This document shows, one piece after another, positions 53,424 through 62,800 of a stretch of 64,000 bases of DNA (its first letter is position 1; each line of letters opens with the position of its first letter). Source of the DNA: Streptomyces canus (GTDB lineage Bacteria; Actinomycetota; Actinomycetes; Streptomycetales; Streptomycetaceae); contig NZ_KQ948662.1 in assembly GCF_001514145.1 (NCBI RefSeq), forward strand, positions 368,124 to 432,123. The letters are read 5' to 3'. A program made the position numbers and the translations under genes. Below the pieces are notes generated by a model, which ran no database searches, was not told where the DNA came from, and was given only the letters and a program-made list of their open reading frames with translations.

Positions 53424-54668
53424 ATGAGCGACAGAATCGGCGACACCGACGCCATCGACTACTCGGCCGTGTTCCAGGCGCTGCCCGGCATGGTCGCGCT
53501 GCTCACGCCCGACCTGGTGTACGCGGACGTCAACGCGGAGTTCCTGCGGATGTCCGGGCGCCGGCGCGAGGAGCTCGTGGGCCGCTATCTCTTCGACGTC
53601 TTCCCGGACAACCCGAACGACCCCGCGGCGACCGGTATGCGCAATCTGGCCGCCTCCCTGCGCCGGGTGCTGGAGACGGGAGAGCGCGACTCCATGGCCC
53701 TTCAGCGGTACGACGTCGAGGTGCCCGGCCGGCCCGGGGAGTGGGAGGAGCGGTACTGGAGCCCCTGCAACGCCCCCCTGCTCGGCGCGGACGGCAAGGT
53801 CGAGATGCTTGTGCACCGGGTCGAGGAGGTCACCGAGCTGATCCGGGCCCGCGGCGGCCCGAGCGCCGACCGGAACCGGGTCCTGGAGGCCGAGCTGTAC
53901 ACCCGTGCCCGTGAACTCCAGGAGGTCAACGAACGGTTGCGGCGGGCCCACGCCCGTGACCGCGAGGTCGCGTTGACGCTCCAGGAGGCCATGCTGCCCG
54001 CCGGCCGGCAGTCGTTGCACGACAGGGCCGCCGTGCGCTACCGGCCCGCGGTCGGCACGCTGAACGTGTGCGGGGACTGGTACGACCTCGTCGACCTGGT
54101 GGGCGGCCACCGCGTCGGTGTCTCGGTCGGTGACGTGGTGGGCCACGGGCTCGCGGCCGCCGGGGTGATGGGCCAGCTGCGCAGCGCCCTGAGCGCCGCA
54201 TCCCGAGTGGCCGGGGGCCCGGCCGAGGCCCTGGACGTGCTGGGCCGGTACGCCCACGTCGTGGACGGCGCCGAGTCGGCGACCGCGGTCACCACGTTCA
54301 TCGACCTCGACCACGGCACCCTCACCTACAGCAGCGCCGGGCATCCACCGCCGATGCTGGTGCACCCCGACGGCCGGGTGGAGTGCCTGGACAAGGCGAC
54401 CGACCCGCCGCTCGACGCCTTTCCCGACCCGATCCCCCGGGTGCAGGCCGCGACCACCTTCACCAGCGGCGCCACCCTCGCCCTCTACACCGACGGCCTG
54501 GTGGAGCGGCGCCGCGAGGACATCGACACCGGGCTCGCCCGGCTCGCCGACTCCCTCGCCCGGCACCGCGAGGACGACCCCGAGACCCTCGCCGACGCGG
54601 TCCTGCTGGAGCTGCTCCCGCCCGGCGGCGCCACGGACGACACGGCGCTGGTCATCGTACGGTTGTGA
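53424..54668 (+). CDS. PAS-SpoIIE protein phosphatase
   Basis: A 414-residue protein. The PAS domain is at about 10-140 (VFQALPGMVALLTPDLVYAD). A coiled-coil linker (RNRVLEAELYTRARELQEVN) joins it to a SpoIIE phosphatase domain (CGDWYDLVDLVGGHRVGVSV, GDVVGHGLAAAGVMGQLRSA, LALYTDGLVERRREDID, GGATDDTALVIVR), with the metal-binding Asp residues present. ATG 53424 follows GAGGCGG. It lies 58 bp after the larger phosphatase gene; the two are probably co-transcribed and act in one sigma-control network. Confidence 0.9.
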   Translation: MSDRIGDTDAIDYSAVFQALPGMVALLTPDLVYADVNAEFLRMSGRRREELVGRYLFDVFPDNPNDPAATGMRNLAASLRRVLETGERDSMALQRYDVEVPGRPGEWEERYWSPCNAPLLGADGKVEMLVHRVEEVTELIRARGGPSADRNRVLEAELYTRARELQEVNERLRRAHARDREVALTLQEAMLPAGRQSLHDRAAVRYRPAVGTLNVCGDWYDLVDLVGGHRVGVSVGDVVGHGLAAAGVMGQLRSALSAASRVAGGPAEALDVLGRYAHVVDGAESATAVTTFIDLDHGTLTYSSAGHPPPMLVHPDGRVECLDKATDPPLDAFPDPIPRVQAATTFTSGATLALYTDGLVERRREDIDTGLARLADSLARHREDDPETLADAVLLELLPPGGATDDTALVIVRL

Positions 54669-54904
54669 ACGCGACACGATCCCGCCCGGGAATCAAGAGC
54701 GGCCCGTTGGCCGACCATCCCCGCGGTTCACGCCACAGCGCCTGGCCGGGTTGCCGCGCTCCGCCCGCCGGCACCAAGCTGGTCCGGCGTTCGGCCCTGT
54801 TCCGGCCGTCGTGCCCTGCGCCTACACTGACAGCCCCGCCTCACGCCGGTTGACCAGCCAGAACGCGGAGTTGAGCCGTCCGCCCGACCGAGGAGCGCCC
54901 CCTC

Positions 54905-55630
54905 TTGTTCTACTACCTGCTCAAATACGTGCTGTTGGGGCCGTTGCTGAGACTGGTCTTCCGGCCTCGAATAGAGGGCCTCGAGCACATCCCGGAGTCG
55001 GGTGCGGCCATCGTCGCCGGCAACCACCTGTCCTTCTCCGACCACTTCCTGATGCCCGCGGTGCTCAAGCGGCGCATCACCTTCCTGGCGAAGGCCGAGT
55101 ACTTCACCGGGCCCGGCATCAAGGGCCGGCTGACCGCCTTCTTCTTCCGCAGCGCCGGACAGATCCCGGTCGACCGCTCCGGCAAGGAAGCGGGCCAGGC
55201 CGCCATCCGCGAGGGTCTCGGCGTCCTGCGCAAGGACGAACTTCTCGGCATCTACCCGGAGGGCACCCGCTCCCACGACGGCCGCCTCTACAAGGGCAAG
55301 GTCGGCGTCGCGGTGATGGCGCTCAGGGCCCAGGTGCCGGTGATCCCCTGCGCGATGATCGGCACCTTCGAGGCGCAGCCGCCCGGCAAGGTCATCCCCA
55401 ACATCCACCCGGTGGTGATCCGCTTCGGCAAGCCGCTGGACTTCTCCCGCTACGCGGGGATGGAGAACGAGAAGGCGATCCTGCGGGCCATCACCGACGA
55501 GATCATGTACGCCATCCTGAAGCTGTCCGACCAGGAGTACGTCGACCAGTACGCGGCCGTGGTGAAGGCGGAGGAGGCCGCCGCGCGCAAGGAGAAGGAG
55601 CGCAAGTTCCCCCGGATTCCGCTGAGCTGA
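54905..55630 (+). CDS. PlsC-type 1-acylglycerol-3-phosphate acyltransferase
   Basis: A 241-residue phospholipid acyltransferase. It has a hydrophobic N-terminus (FYYLLKYVLLGPLLRLVF), the catalytic NHLSFSDH (HxxxxD), FRSAGQIPVDRSGKEAGQAA, IYPEGTRSHDGRLYKGKVGV (EGTR acceptor site) and VPVIPCAMIGTFEAQPP. The C-terminal tail is basic and Lys-rich (KEKERKFPRIPLS). The TTG start at 54905 follows GAGGAGC. It probably acylates lysophosphatidate or a related lipid at the membrane. Confidence 0.9.
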   Translation: MFYYLLKYVLLGPLLRLVFRPRIEGLEHIPESGAAIVAGNHLSFSDHFLMPAVLKRRITFLAKAEYFTGPGIKGRLTAFFFRSAGQIPVDRSGKEAGQAAIREGLGVLRKDELLGIYPEGTRSHDGRLYKGKVGVAVMALRAQVPVIPCAMIGTFEAQPPGKVIPNIHPVVIRFGKPLDFSRYAGMENEKAILRAITDEIMYAILKLSDQEYVDQYAAVVKAEEAAARKEKERKFPRIPLS

Positions 55631-55689
55631 GGTCTGCCGTCGGCAGAACCCCCTGGAGGAACCGGAGTTGACCGCCGTACGGTCGCTGC

Positions 55690-56730
55690 ATGACACGACG
55701 TGCTGTGGTGATCGGAGCGACGGGACAGATCGGGCGGGTGGCCGTGGGCGCGCTGGCCCGGGACGGCTGGGAGGTGACGGCCGTCTCCCGGGGCGGCGGA
55801 CGGGACGAGAGCTGGCCCGCGCGGGTGCGTACCGCGCGGGCCGACCGGGCGGACGACTCGGCCCTGGCCGCCGCGGTGGGCGACGGCTGCGAGGTCCTGG
55901 TGGACATGGTCGCCTACGGACCCGCACACGCAGGGCAGTTGGTGTCGCTGGCCGACCGGGTGGGCTCGGCCGTGGTGATCTCCAGCGTGTCGGTGTACGA
56001 GGACGACAAGGGCCGCAGCTTCGACACCCAGGGCGAGCCGGAGGGCTTCCCCGAGTTCCCTGTAGGGGTGACGGAGGACCAGCGGACCGTCGCGCCCGGT
56101 GAGGCCTCGTACAGCACGCGCAAGGCCGGCCTGGAGCGTGAACTCCTCGCCGCGGGCGACCGGTTGCCCACGACACTGCTGCGTGCCGGAGCGATCCACG
56201 GACCGCACTGCCGGACGCCGCGCGAGCTGTACTTCGTCAAGCGCAACCTGGACGGCCGGCCTCGGCGTCTCCTGCCGTACGGCGGCATGAGCCGATTCCA
56301 CCCGGCGAACGTCCACAACATCGCCGAACTTGTCCGGCTGGCCGCGGCGAAGCCCGGCAGCAGGGCCCTCAACGCCGTGGACCCGGACGCCCCGACGGTG
56401 GCGGAGATCGCCGCCGCGATCGACTCGGTGATGGGCGTCGAGACCAAGAGCGTGCTGATCGACGGCCCACCGCCCTCGTCGACCGTGGGCGACACGCCGT
56501 GGTCGGTGCCGGTGCCGGTCGTCTTCGACATGTCCGCCGCCGAACGGGAGTTGGGGTACCGACCGGTGGTGGCGCGGTACGCGGACCGGCTGCCGGAGAC
56601 CGTCGCCTGGATCGAGCGGCAACTGGCCGGACAGGACTGGCGGGAGGCGTACCCGAAAATGTTCCAGACCTACGGCGACCTCTTCGACTACGCGGCGGAG
56701 GACGCGTATCTCGACTCGCTCGGCGCATGA
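55690..56730 (+). CDS. NAD-dependent epimerase/dehydratase-like protein
   Basis: A 346-residue extended short-chain dehydrogenase relative. The nucleotide motif is AVVIGATGQIGRVAVGALAR. The Ser of the catalytic set is in VVISSVSVYEDDKGRS, and the Tyr-x3-Lys is in ASYSTRKAGLERELLAAGDR. The C-terminal half ends TYGDLFDYAAEDAYLDSLGA. All catalytic residues appear present. No sugar-biosynthesis genes are nearby, so the substrate is unclear. A shared hairpin terminator follows. Confidence 0.85.
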   Translation: MTRRAVVIGATGQIGRVAVGALARDGWEVTAVSRGGGRDESWPARVRTARADRADDSALAAAVGDGCEVLVDMVAYGPAHAGQLVSLADRVGSAVVISSVSVYEDDKGRSFDTQGEPEGFPEFPVGVTEDQRTVAPGEASYSTRKAGLERELLAAGDRLPTTLLRAGAIHGPHCRTPRELYFVKRNLDGRPRRLLPYGGMSRFHPANVHNIAELVRLAAAKPGSRALNAVDPDAPTVAEIAAAIDSVMGVETKSVLIDGPPPSSTVGDTPWSVPVPVVFDMSAAERELGYRPVVARYADRLPETVAWIERQLAGQDWREAYPKMFQTYGDLFDYAAEDAYLDSLGA

Positions 56731-56747
56731 GAATCGGCGCATGAGAA

Positions 56748-56774
56748 AAGGCGGCCGGTGTCTCCGGCCGCCTT
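56748..56774. terminator. Bidirectional hairpin terminator
   Basis: AAGGCGGCCGG (56748-56758) and CCGGCCGCCTT (56764-56774) form an 11-bp stem with a 5-base loop between convergent genes. A-rich sequence on the left and TTGT on the right support termination both ways. Confidence 0.88.
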
Positions 56775-56789
56775 GTCCCGTGGTACGTG

Positions 56790-58403
56790 CTACGGCTTGG
56801 GCGTGGCGTGCGGGGTGCACGTCACGTCGGCCTTGTCCAGCTTGCCGGTGAGCAGGTAGGCGTCCACCCGTGGGTTGATGCACGGGTTGACCAGACCGGT
56901 CACGCCGTGGGAGCCCGCGTCCTTCTCGGTGATCAGGCGGGAGCCCTTGAAGCGCTTGTGCAGTTCGACGCCGCCGTCGTACGGGGTGGCCGCGTCACGC
57001 TCGGACTGCACGATGAGCACGCCGGGCAGGCCCTTGCCGGTGCGGACCTCGACCGGGGTCTGCTGCTTGACCGGCCAGGTGGCGCACGGCAGGTTCAGCC
57101 AGGCGTTGGCCCAGGTCATGAACGGGTAGTTCTTGTTGAGCTCGGTGTTGTCCTTGTCCCACTTCTTCCAGCTGGTGGGCCACTTGGCGTCGGTGCACTC
57201 GACGGCCGTGTAGACGGCGTTGCCGTTCTCCGAGGTGATGTTGCCCGCGGTGTCCGACAGGTCCGGCGCGGCCGCGTCGACGAGCGCCTGGGTGTCACCG
57301 GCGACGTACTTGCCGAAGACCGTCGCGACCGGCACCCACGAGGAGTCGAAGTACGGGGCGCTCTGGAAGAAGCCGATCAGTTCGGCCGGGCCGACGACCC
57401 CTCCGATGGGGTTCTTCTTGGCGGTGGCGCGCAGTTCGAGCCACTTCGCCTGGACCGCGGCACGGGTGGTGCCGAGGTGGAAGGCGGCGTCGTTGGCGGC
57501 GACCCAGTCCTCCCAGTCCTTCCAGCGGCCCTCGAAGGCGATGTCCTGGTCGAGGTTGGCCTCGTACCAGATCTTCTCCCGGGACGGGTTGACGACGCTG
57601 TCGACGACCATGCGGCGGACATGGCTCGGGTACATGGTGCCGTAGACGGCGCCGATGTAGGTGCCGTAGGAGACGCCCAGGTAGTTGAGCTTCTTCTCGC
57701 CGAGCGCGGCGCGGATGACGTCCAGGTCGCGCACGGTGTTGGGCGTGGTCATCTGCGCGAGCATCGCCTTGCCGGTGCGCTCGGCGCAGCCCTCGGCGTA
57801 CTCACGGGCCAGCTTGCGCTGGGCGCGCTTGTCGGCCTCGGAGTCCGGCACCGGGTCCATCTTGGGCGCCTTCACGAACTCCTGCGGGTCCATGCAGGAG
57901 ATGGGCGCGGAGTGGCCGACACCGCGCGGGTCGAAGCCCACGAAGTCGTACGCCTTGGCCGCGTTGGCCCAGATCGGGTTCTTGCTGGTGACGCGGAGCG
58001 GGAAGCGCATGCCGGAGCCACCGGGGCCGCCCGGGTTGTAGACGAGGGCGCCCTGACGCTCCGCCTTGGTGCCGGTGTTGCCGATGTGGTCGACGGCGAG
58101 CTTGATCTGCTTGCCGTTCGGCTTGGTGTAGTCCAGCGGCACGCTGACCCAGCCGCACTGGACCGGCTTCGCGATCCCCCAGTCGGCGGGGCAGTCGGCC
58201 CAGTCGATGCCGTCCTTCGCGGCACGGGCGGCGGCGATCGCGGCACCGACGGACGCACGGTCCTGTCCGTGCCGGCTCGCGCCGGCCTGCGTGTTGGCGC
58301 CGGACGCGGGTGCCGCGACGGCACCGGATATGAGTGTGGCCGTGATGAGTACTCCGGCCGAACCGAGTGCGGTCGTCCGCCACTTCGGTCTCGTCTCCCT
58401 CAA
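56790..58403 (-). CDS. Secreted tripeptidyl aminopeptidase (alpha/beta hydrolase, Tap/Slp family)
   Basis: A 537-residue exported serine peptidase. The signal peptide is about 1-36 (KWRTTALGSAGVLITATLIS). The oxyanion region is LVYNPGGPGGSGMRFP, the nucleophile Ser is in LNYLGVSYGTYIGAVYGTMY, Asp in QSERDAATPYDGG, and His in DAGSHGVTG. A C-terminal TAP-like domain with Cys pairs follows. The TTG start at 58403 is preceded by GGGGTCCC, so start choice is less certain. It removes tripeptides from exported proteins. Confidence 0.9.
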   Translation of the reverse strand: MRETRPKWRTTALGSAGVLITATLISGAVAAPASGANTQAGASRHGQDRASVGAAIAAARAAKDGIDWADCPADWGIAKPVQCGWVSVPLDYTKPNGKQIKLAVDHIGNTGTKAERQGALVYNPGGPGGSGMRFPLRVTSKNPIWANAAKAYDFVGFDPRGVGHSAPISCMDPQEFVKAPKMDPVPDSEADKRAQRKLAREYAEGCAERTGKAMLAQMTTPNTVRDLDVIRAALGEKKLNYLGVSYGTYIGAVYGTMYPSHVRRMVVDSVVNPSREKIWYEANLDQDIAFEGRWKDWEDWVAANDAAFHLGTTRAAVQAKWLELRATAKKNPIGGVVGPAELIGFFQSAPYFDSSWVPVATVFGKYVAGDTQALVDAAAPDLSDTAGNITSENGNAVYTAVECTDAKWPTSWKKWDKDNTELNKNYPFMTWANAWLNLPCATWPVKQQTPVEVRTGKGLPGVLIVQSERDAATPYDGGVELHKRFKGSRLITEKDAGSHGVTGLVNPCINPRVDAYLLTGKLDKADVTCTPHATPKP

Positions 58404-58531
58404 GAGGGACCCCTCCCCGTACGTCGTTTCGATTCGTACGGGGATCCTCCTGGCTATGGAGACTCTGTGAACAGGGGGAGTACCTCTTCTTTGCCAATCC
58501 GATAAACGGAAGGGGTCGTTCGCTGGGCGGA

Positions 58532-59299
58532 CTAGGCGCTAAGGGTTGCCAGCGCCTCGTCCAGCACCCGGCGCAACAGCAGGGCGTCCGGGGCCACGGC
58601 GGTGACGAGCGCGGCGGGCCCTGCCAACGGTACGACGGTGGCGCTCTCGCCGAGCATCTGTGCCGTCACCGGCTTGTCGGCGAACTCCGGTCGTACGACG
58701 AGAAGTTGACCGACGGCTCGATGTCCCGCGAGCACGGCCGGTCCGTCCCAGCCGCCCGGCGCCCCGGGCCCGCAGGCAAGCTCCTGATCGAGCACGGTGC
58801 GCCCCGCGACGCGCAGCACGAGCCGGCTGCTGAGCCTCCCCGGCTCCTCCCCCGCCCGCCCGAGGACCTGCTCCTCGCGCAGCACGAGCCGACTCGTCGC
58901 CCCGAGGTCGATCCGCGTGGTGACGTACAGATCGCTGCCACCGGCGGAGATCAACTGCTCGGGCAGCCAGTGAAGTTCGCCGTCGTCGGCGACGGTGAGC
59001 CTGACGTCGTAGCGGGCCTCGCCCTTGGTCTGCCCCGGCAGGGCGATGGTGGCCGCGGCCGATCCGAGGCGCAGTCGCGCGCCTTCCCGGATGTCGGCCT
59101 CCACGGTGAAGTGGTCGCCGCCGAGGGGTCCGCTCATCGCGCCGACGAGCATGACCCGCGCCTCGGTGCCGCTCCCCCGGGTCCGCCGCAGCGCCAGCGG
59201 CCCGTCGCTCTCCAGCACGGGCAGGGCCGTACCGCCGCGCCCGTCGTCCCGCGCGACCAACCGCGCGGTGGCCCGTACTCCCGCTCCGGGCGCCGTCAT
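58532..59299 (-). CDS. ureD: Urease accessory protein UreD
   Basis: A 255-residue urease maturation protein. It carries SGPLGGDHFTVEADIREGAR, SAAATIALPGQTKGEARYDV and ELHWLPEQLISAGGSDLYVT, all typical of UreD/UreH. ATG 59299 overlaps the ureG stop (ATGA). It is last in ureABCFGD and works with UreF and UreG to load nickel into the apo-urease. Confidence 0.93.
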   Translation of the reverse strand: MTAPGAGVRATARLVARDDGRGGTALPVLESDGPLALRRTRGSGTEARVMLVGAMSGPLGGDHFTVEADIREGARLRLGSAAATIALPGQTKGEARYDVRLTVADDGELHWLPEQLISAGGSDLYVTTRIDLGATSRLVLREEQVLGRAGEEPGRLSSRLVLRVAGRTVLDQELACGPGAPGGWDGPAVLAGHRAVGQLLVVRPEFADKPVTAQMLGESATVVPLAGPAALVTAVAPDALLLRRVLDEALATLSA

Positions 59300-59973
59300 G
59301 GCGTCCACGCGGCGAGCTGTGCCCGGACCCAGTCGGCGACGTCCGTGACCCCGGCCTCGCTGCGCAGCGACTGGAGGACGACGGGCAGTTCGGCCCGCTG
59401 GGCCTTGGCGTCGGCGGCCATCCGCGCGAGGTCGGAGCCGACGTACGGAGCGAGGTCGGTCTTGTTGACGATGAGCAGGTCGGCGGTGGTGACGCCGGGG
59501 CCGCCCTTCCTCGGGATGTCGTCTCCTCCCGCCACGTCGATGACGAAGATCTGCGCGTCGACGAGCCCCTTGGAGAAGGTGGCGGTGAGGTTGTCGCCGC
59601 CGCTCTCCACGAGGATGAGATCCAGGGGGCCGACCTCGTCCTCCAGGTCCTCGACGGCTTCGAGGTTGGCGGAGATGTCGTCCCGGATCGCGGTGTGCGG
59701 ACAGGCGCCGGTCTCCACCGCGGTGATCCGCTCGGGGGGCAGCACGGCTTCCCTGAGCAGGAACTCGGCGTCCTCACGGGTGTAGATGTCGTTGGTGACG
59801 ACGGCCAGGGACAGTTCGTCGCGCAGGGCCCGGCAGAGGGCGGCGACGGTGGCGGTCTTGCCGGAGCCGACGGGGCCGCCCAAGCCGATACGGAGGGCTC
59901 TGCGGGTGCCGTCGGGTCGGTGGGCGTCCGCGCTGAGAGCGGCGGGGGTGTCGTGATGGTGGTCGAGATGCAT
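59296..59973 (-). CDS. ureG: Urease accessory GTPase UreG
   Basis: A 225-residue SIMIBI-class GTPase. The His-rich N-terminus MHLDHHHD could bind nickel and may partly replace the missing UreE. The P-loop is LGGPVGSGKTATVAALCRAL. Next come NDIYTREDAEFL and the metal-binding Cys-Pro-His in ETGACPHTAIRDDIS, then the GTP motif LIVNKTDLA. ATG 59973 follows GGAGCC. The gap before it (from ureF) holds an intergenic repeat. Confidence 0.95.
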   Translation of the reverse strand: MHLDHHHDTPAALSADAHRPDGTRRALRIGLGGPVGSGKTATVAALCRALRDELSLAVVTNDIYTREDAEFLLREAVLPPERITAVETGACPHTAIRDDISANLEAVEDLEDEVGPLDLILVESGGDNLTATFSKGLVDAQIFVIDVAGGDDIPRKGGPGVTTADLLIVNKTDLAPYVGSDLARMAADAKAQRAELPVVLQSLRSEAGVTDVADWVRAQLAAWTP

Positions 59974-60011
59974 GTACGGCTCCTGGGGGGGTTCATGGTC
60001 GGGTGCGGGTC

Positions 60012-60070
60012 CGTGGGGGCTGGTCGCGCCCACGCGGCGGAGCCGCATATGGATGCAGCCCCGCGCCCCT
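60012..60070. repeat. Long variant of the dispersed intergenic hairpin, inside the ure operon
   Basis: It starts CGTGGGGGCTGGTCGCGC and ends GCCCCGCGCCCCT, the same outer arms as the element at 35521-35554. The middle adds CACGCGGCGGAGCCGCATATGG. It fills most of the 118-bp space between ureF and ureG, whereas the other ure genes overlap or nearly touch. Confidence 0.75.
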
Positions 60071-60091
60071 GAGTAGGTTGCCGGAGCCCCC

Positions 60092-60766
60092 TTATGACGC
60101 GAACAGGCGTACTGGCCATGCCGCGTGCGCCTCTGCTCCGATTTCCAGCAACGGCGCCGACGCCGACGGCAATGCGTCGACGCCCTCGTCGGCAACCCTC
60201 CGCGCTGCCTCCAGCGCCCGATCCGCGATCCGGTCCAGCTCTGGCGACAACCGGGCGAGTACGCCCGTGGCGTCAAAAGGATCGAGGCTCAGCAGCCGGA
60301 CCGTCGCACTCGAAGGCCCGCTCACGCTCTCGTACGCCGCGCAGTACGCCGCGTCCACGGCCTCAAGGCCCGCCGCCCGGGCCGCCAGCCCCAGGACCAC
60401 CGGCTGGTGTGCTCCCTTGGGGAATTCCCTTGCCAGGGCGTCGAGTTCGGTCGACGGCCAGCTCGCCCGGGCCGCCCGCATCAGCTGACGGCCCAGCTTG
60501 CGTGCGGCCGTCCGCAGTGCGGGGGACGGCGTGCGGGCGTCCGCGGCCTCGTCCAACAGCCGCGGGTCGACGCCGAGCACGGCCGACGCGGCGAGCGCCG
60601 AGGACACCAGCCCGGCCGTGTGCAGCCGCCCCCGGCAGAAGGACTCCAGACTGTCCGCCCCGGTGATCCGCCCCGCCTTGACGGCCGCCTCGGCCCCGCC
60701 GGAGTGTGCGTGCCCTCCGGCGGGGAAGCGGCCGTCGGCCAGGACCAGAAGTGCAGCCCTGGACAT
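60092..60766 (-). CDS. ureF: Urease accessory protein UreF
   Basis: A 224-residue helical protein that bridges UreD and UreG. It begins RAALLVLADGRFPAGGHAHS (conserved FPxGGxxHS) and ends EAHAAWPVRLFAS. Its ATG shares one base with the ureC stop (TGATG). Because of the repeat downstream, it is separated from ureG by 118 bp. Confidence 0.93.
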   Translation of the reverse strand: MSRAALLVLADGRFPAGGHAHSGGAEAAVKAGRITGADSLESFCRGRLHTAGLVSSALAASAVLGVDPRLLDEAADARTPSPALRTAARKLGRQLMRAARASWPSTELDALAREFPKGAHQPVVLGLAARAAGLEAVDAAYCAAYESVSGPSSATVRLLSLDPFDATGVLARLSPELDRIADRALEAARRVADEGVDALPSASAPLLEIGAEAHAAWPVRLFAS

Positions 60767-62487
60767 CAGAAGAGGAAGTAACGCTGGGCCATGGGCAGTT
60801 CGGCTGCCGGCGTGGCCTCCACCAGCTCCCCGTCGATGTGTACGGCGAAGCTGTCGGGGTCGACCCTTACCTCGGGCCGCGCGTCATTCTCCCGCATGTC
60901 GGCCTTGGTGACCCCGCGCGTCGACTCGATCGCCACGAACCGCTTTCCGAGCTGGAGCCGCTCCGGCAGCCCGTCCTCGATGGCGAGGGGCGCCACGAAG
61001 TTGAAGGAGTTGGACGCGGGAGCCCGCCCGATCGCCCCGTACATCGGCCGGGGAAGGATCGGCTGCGGGGTCGGGATCGAGGCGTTCGCGTCGCCCATCT
61101 GCGCGTAGGCGATCTGCCCGCCCTTGATCACCAGATGCGGTTTGACGCCGAAGAACGCGGGCTCCCACAGCACCAGGTCGGCCAGCTTGCCCGTCTCCAC
61201 CGAGCCCACCTCGTGAGCGAGCCCCTGGGCGACGGCGGGGTTGATCGTGTACTTGGCGACATAGCGCCGTACGCGATGGTTGTCGGCGCGCCCGTCCCCC
61301 GGCAGCGCACCCCGGCGCCGCTTCATGACGTGCGCGGTCTGCCAGGTCCGCATGATGACCTCGCCCACGCGCCCCATGGCCTGGGCGTCGGAGGAGATGA
61401 TCGAGATGGCGCCCAGGTCGTGCAGGATGTCCTCGGCGCCGATGGTCGTGGGCCGGATGCGGGACTCGGCGAAGGCGAGGTCCTCGGGCACCGCCGCGTT
61501 GAGGTGGTGGCACACCATCAGCATGTCGAGGTGTTCCTCGGCGGTGTTGACGGTGAAGGGGCGGGTGGGGTTGGTCGAGCTCGGCAGCACATGCGGCTGG
61601 GAGACCACGGTCATGATGTCCGGAGCGTGCCCGCCGCCCGCGCCCTCGGTGTGGTAGGCGTGAATGCCCCGCCCGGCGATCGCGGCGAGTGTGTCGCCCA
61701 CGAAACCGGCCTCGTTGAGGGTGTCCGTGTGGATGGCGACCTGGATGCCGGTCCGCTCGGCGACGGTCAGCGAGGCGTCTATGACGGCGGGGGTCGATCC
61801 CCAGTCCTCGTGCAGCTTCAGGCCGAGGGCTCCCCCGCGGATCTGCGACAGCATCGCCTCGTGCGAGACGGTGTTGCCCTTGCCGAGGAAGCCGATGTTG
61901 AGCGGGTACTGCTCCATCGCCTCCAGCATCCGGGCGAGGTGCCAGGGGCCGGGGGTGACGGTGGTGGCCTTGGAGCCCTCGGCGGGGCCGGTGCCGCCGC
62001 CGACCAGGGTGGTCACCCCCGCGGACAGCGCCTCGTCGGCGATCTGCGGGCAGATGAAGTGAACGTGCGCGTCGACGGCGCCTGCGGTCAGGATCCGGCC
62101 GTTGCCCGCGATGATCTCGGTCTCCGGGCCGATCACCAGGTCCGGGTGGACCCCGTCCATGGTGTCGGGGTTGCCCGCCTTGCCGATGCCGGTGATCCGG
62201 CCGTCGCGGATGCCGATGTCGGCCTTCACCACGCCCCAGTGGTCGACGACGACCGCGCCCGTGATGACGGTGTCCGGGGTGCCTTCCGCGCGCGTGGCAC
62301 GTGACTGGCCCATCGACTCGCGGATGACCTTGCCGCCGCCGAACACGGCCTCGTCACCGGCGAGTCCGGGACCGCCGGAACGATCCTCCTCGACCTCGAT
62401 CAGCAGATCGGTGTCGGCGAGCCGGATGCGGTCGCCGGTGGTCGGGCCGAACAGGTCGGCGTAGGCGGCACGAGAGATCTCAGGCAT
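60766..62487 (-). CDS. ureC: Urease alpha subunit UreC
   Basis: A 573-residue catalytic subunit that hydrolyses urea to ammonia and carbamate. Nickel ligands appear in AVDAHVHFICPQ (HxH), the carbamylated Lys in GALGLKLHEDWGSTP, His in VAIHTDTLNEAG and HAYHTEGAGGGHAPDI, and Asp in SSDAQAMGRVGE. The mobile flap Cys/His is in MLMVCHHLNAAV. ATG 62487 has GGAGG 8 bases upstream and overlaps the end of ureB. Confidence 0.97.
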   Translation of the reverse strand: MPEISRAAYADLFGPTTGDRIRLADTDLLIEVEEDRSGGPGLAGDEAVFGGGKVIRESMGQSRATRAEGTPDTVITGAVVVDHWGVVKADIGIRDGRITGIGKAGNPDTMDGVHPDLVIGPETEIIAGNGRILTAGAVDAHVHFICPQIADEALSAGVTTLVGGGTGPAEGSKATTVTPGPWHLARMLEAMEQYPLNIGFLGKGNTVSHEAMLSQIRGGALGLKLHEDWGSTPAVIDASLTVAERTGIQVAIHTDTLNEAGFVGDTLAAIAGRGIHAYHTEGAGGGHAPDIMTVVSQPHVLPSSTNPTRPFTVNTAEEHLDMLMVCHHLNAAVPEDLAFAESRIRPTTIGAEDILHDLGAISIISSDAQAMGRVGEVIMRTWQTAHVMKRRRGALPGDGRADNHRVRRYVAKYTINPAVAQGLAHEVGSVETGKLADLVLWEPAFFGVKPHLVIKGGQIAYAQMGDANASIPTPQPILPRPMYGAIGRAPASNSFNFVAPLAIEDGLPERLQLGKRFVAIESTRGVTKADMRENDARPEVRVDPDSFAVHIDGELVEATPAAELPMAQRYFLF

Positions 62488-62791
62488 CGAGGGCACCTCC
62501 GGTCTCCCCGCGCAGCCCCGGCACCACGCGGGCGCCGGTGAGCGGGACGAGTTCCACCTCGACCGGGATGCCGGGCTCGAAGCGCACGGCGGTGCCGGCG
62601 GCGACGTTCAGCCGCTTGCCGCGCGCGGCGCCGCGGTCGAACTCCAGGCCCGGGTTGGCCTCGGCGAAGTGGTAGTGGGAGCCGACCTGGACGGGCCGGT
62701 CGGCGGCGTTGAGGACGGTCAGCGAGGTGACCTCGCGGCCCTCGTTGTAGGCGATCGGCCCGTCGGCGAAGAGGATCTCTCCGGGAATCAT
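62480..62791 (-). CDS. ureB: Urease beta subunit UreB
   Basis: A 103-residue structural subunit. It begins MIPGEILFADGPIAYNEGRE and carries VQVGSHYHFAEANPGLEFDR, AARGKRLNVAAGTAVRFEPG. It overlaps ureC by 8 bp and starts 9 bp after ureA. Confidence 0.95.
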   Translation of the reverse strand: MIPGEILFADGPIAYNEGREVTSLTVLNAADRPVQVGSHYHFAEANPGLEFDRGAARGKRLNVAAGTAVRFEPGIPVEVELVPLTGARVVPGLRGETGGALDA

Positions 62792-62800
62792 CGGGGCCCC

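Noticed and set aside
50912..53455. 847-codon open frame on the minus strand
   Set aside because: Antisense to the SpoIIE phosphatase gene; low-complexity composition only.
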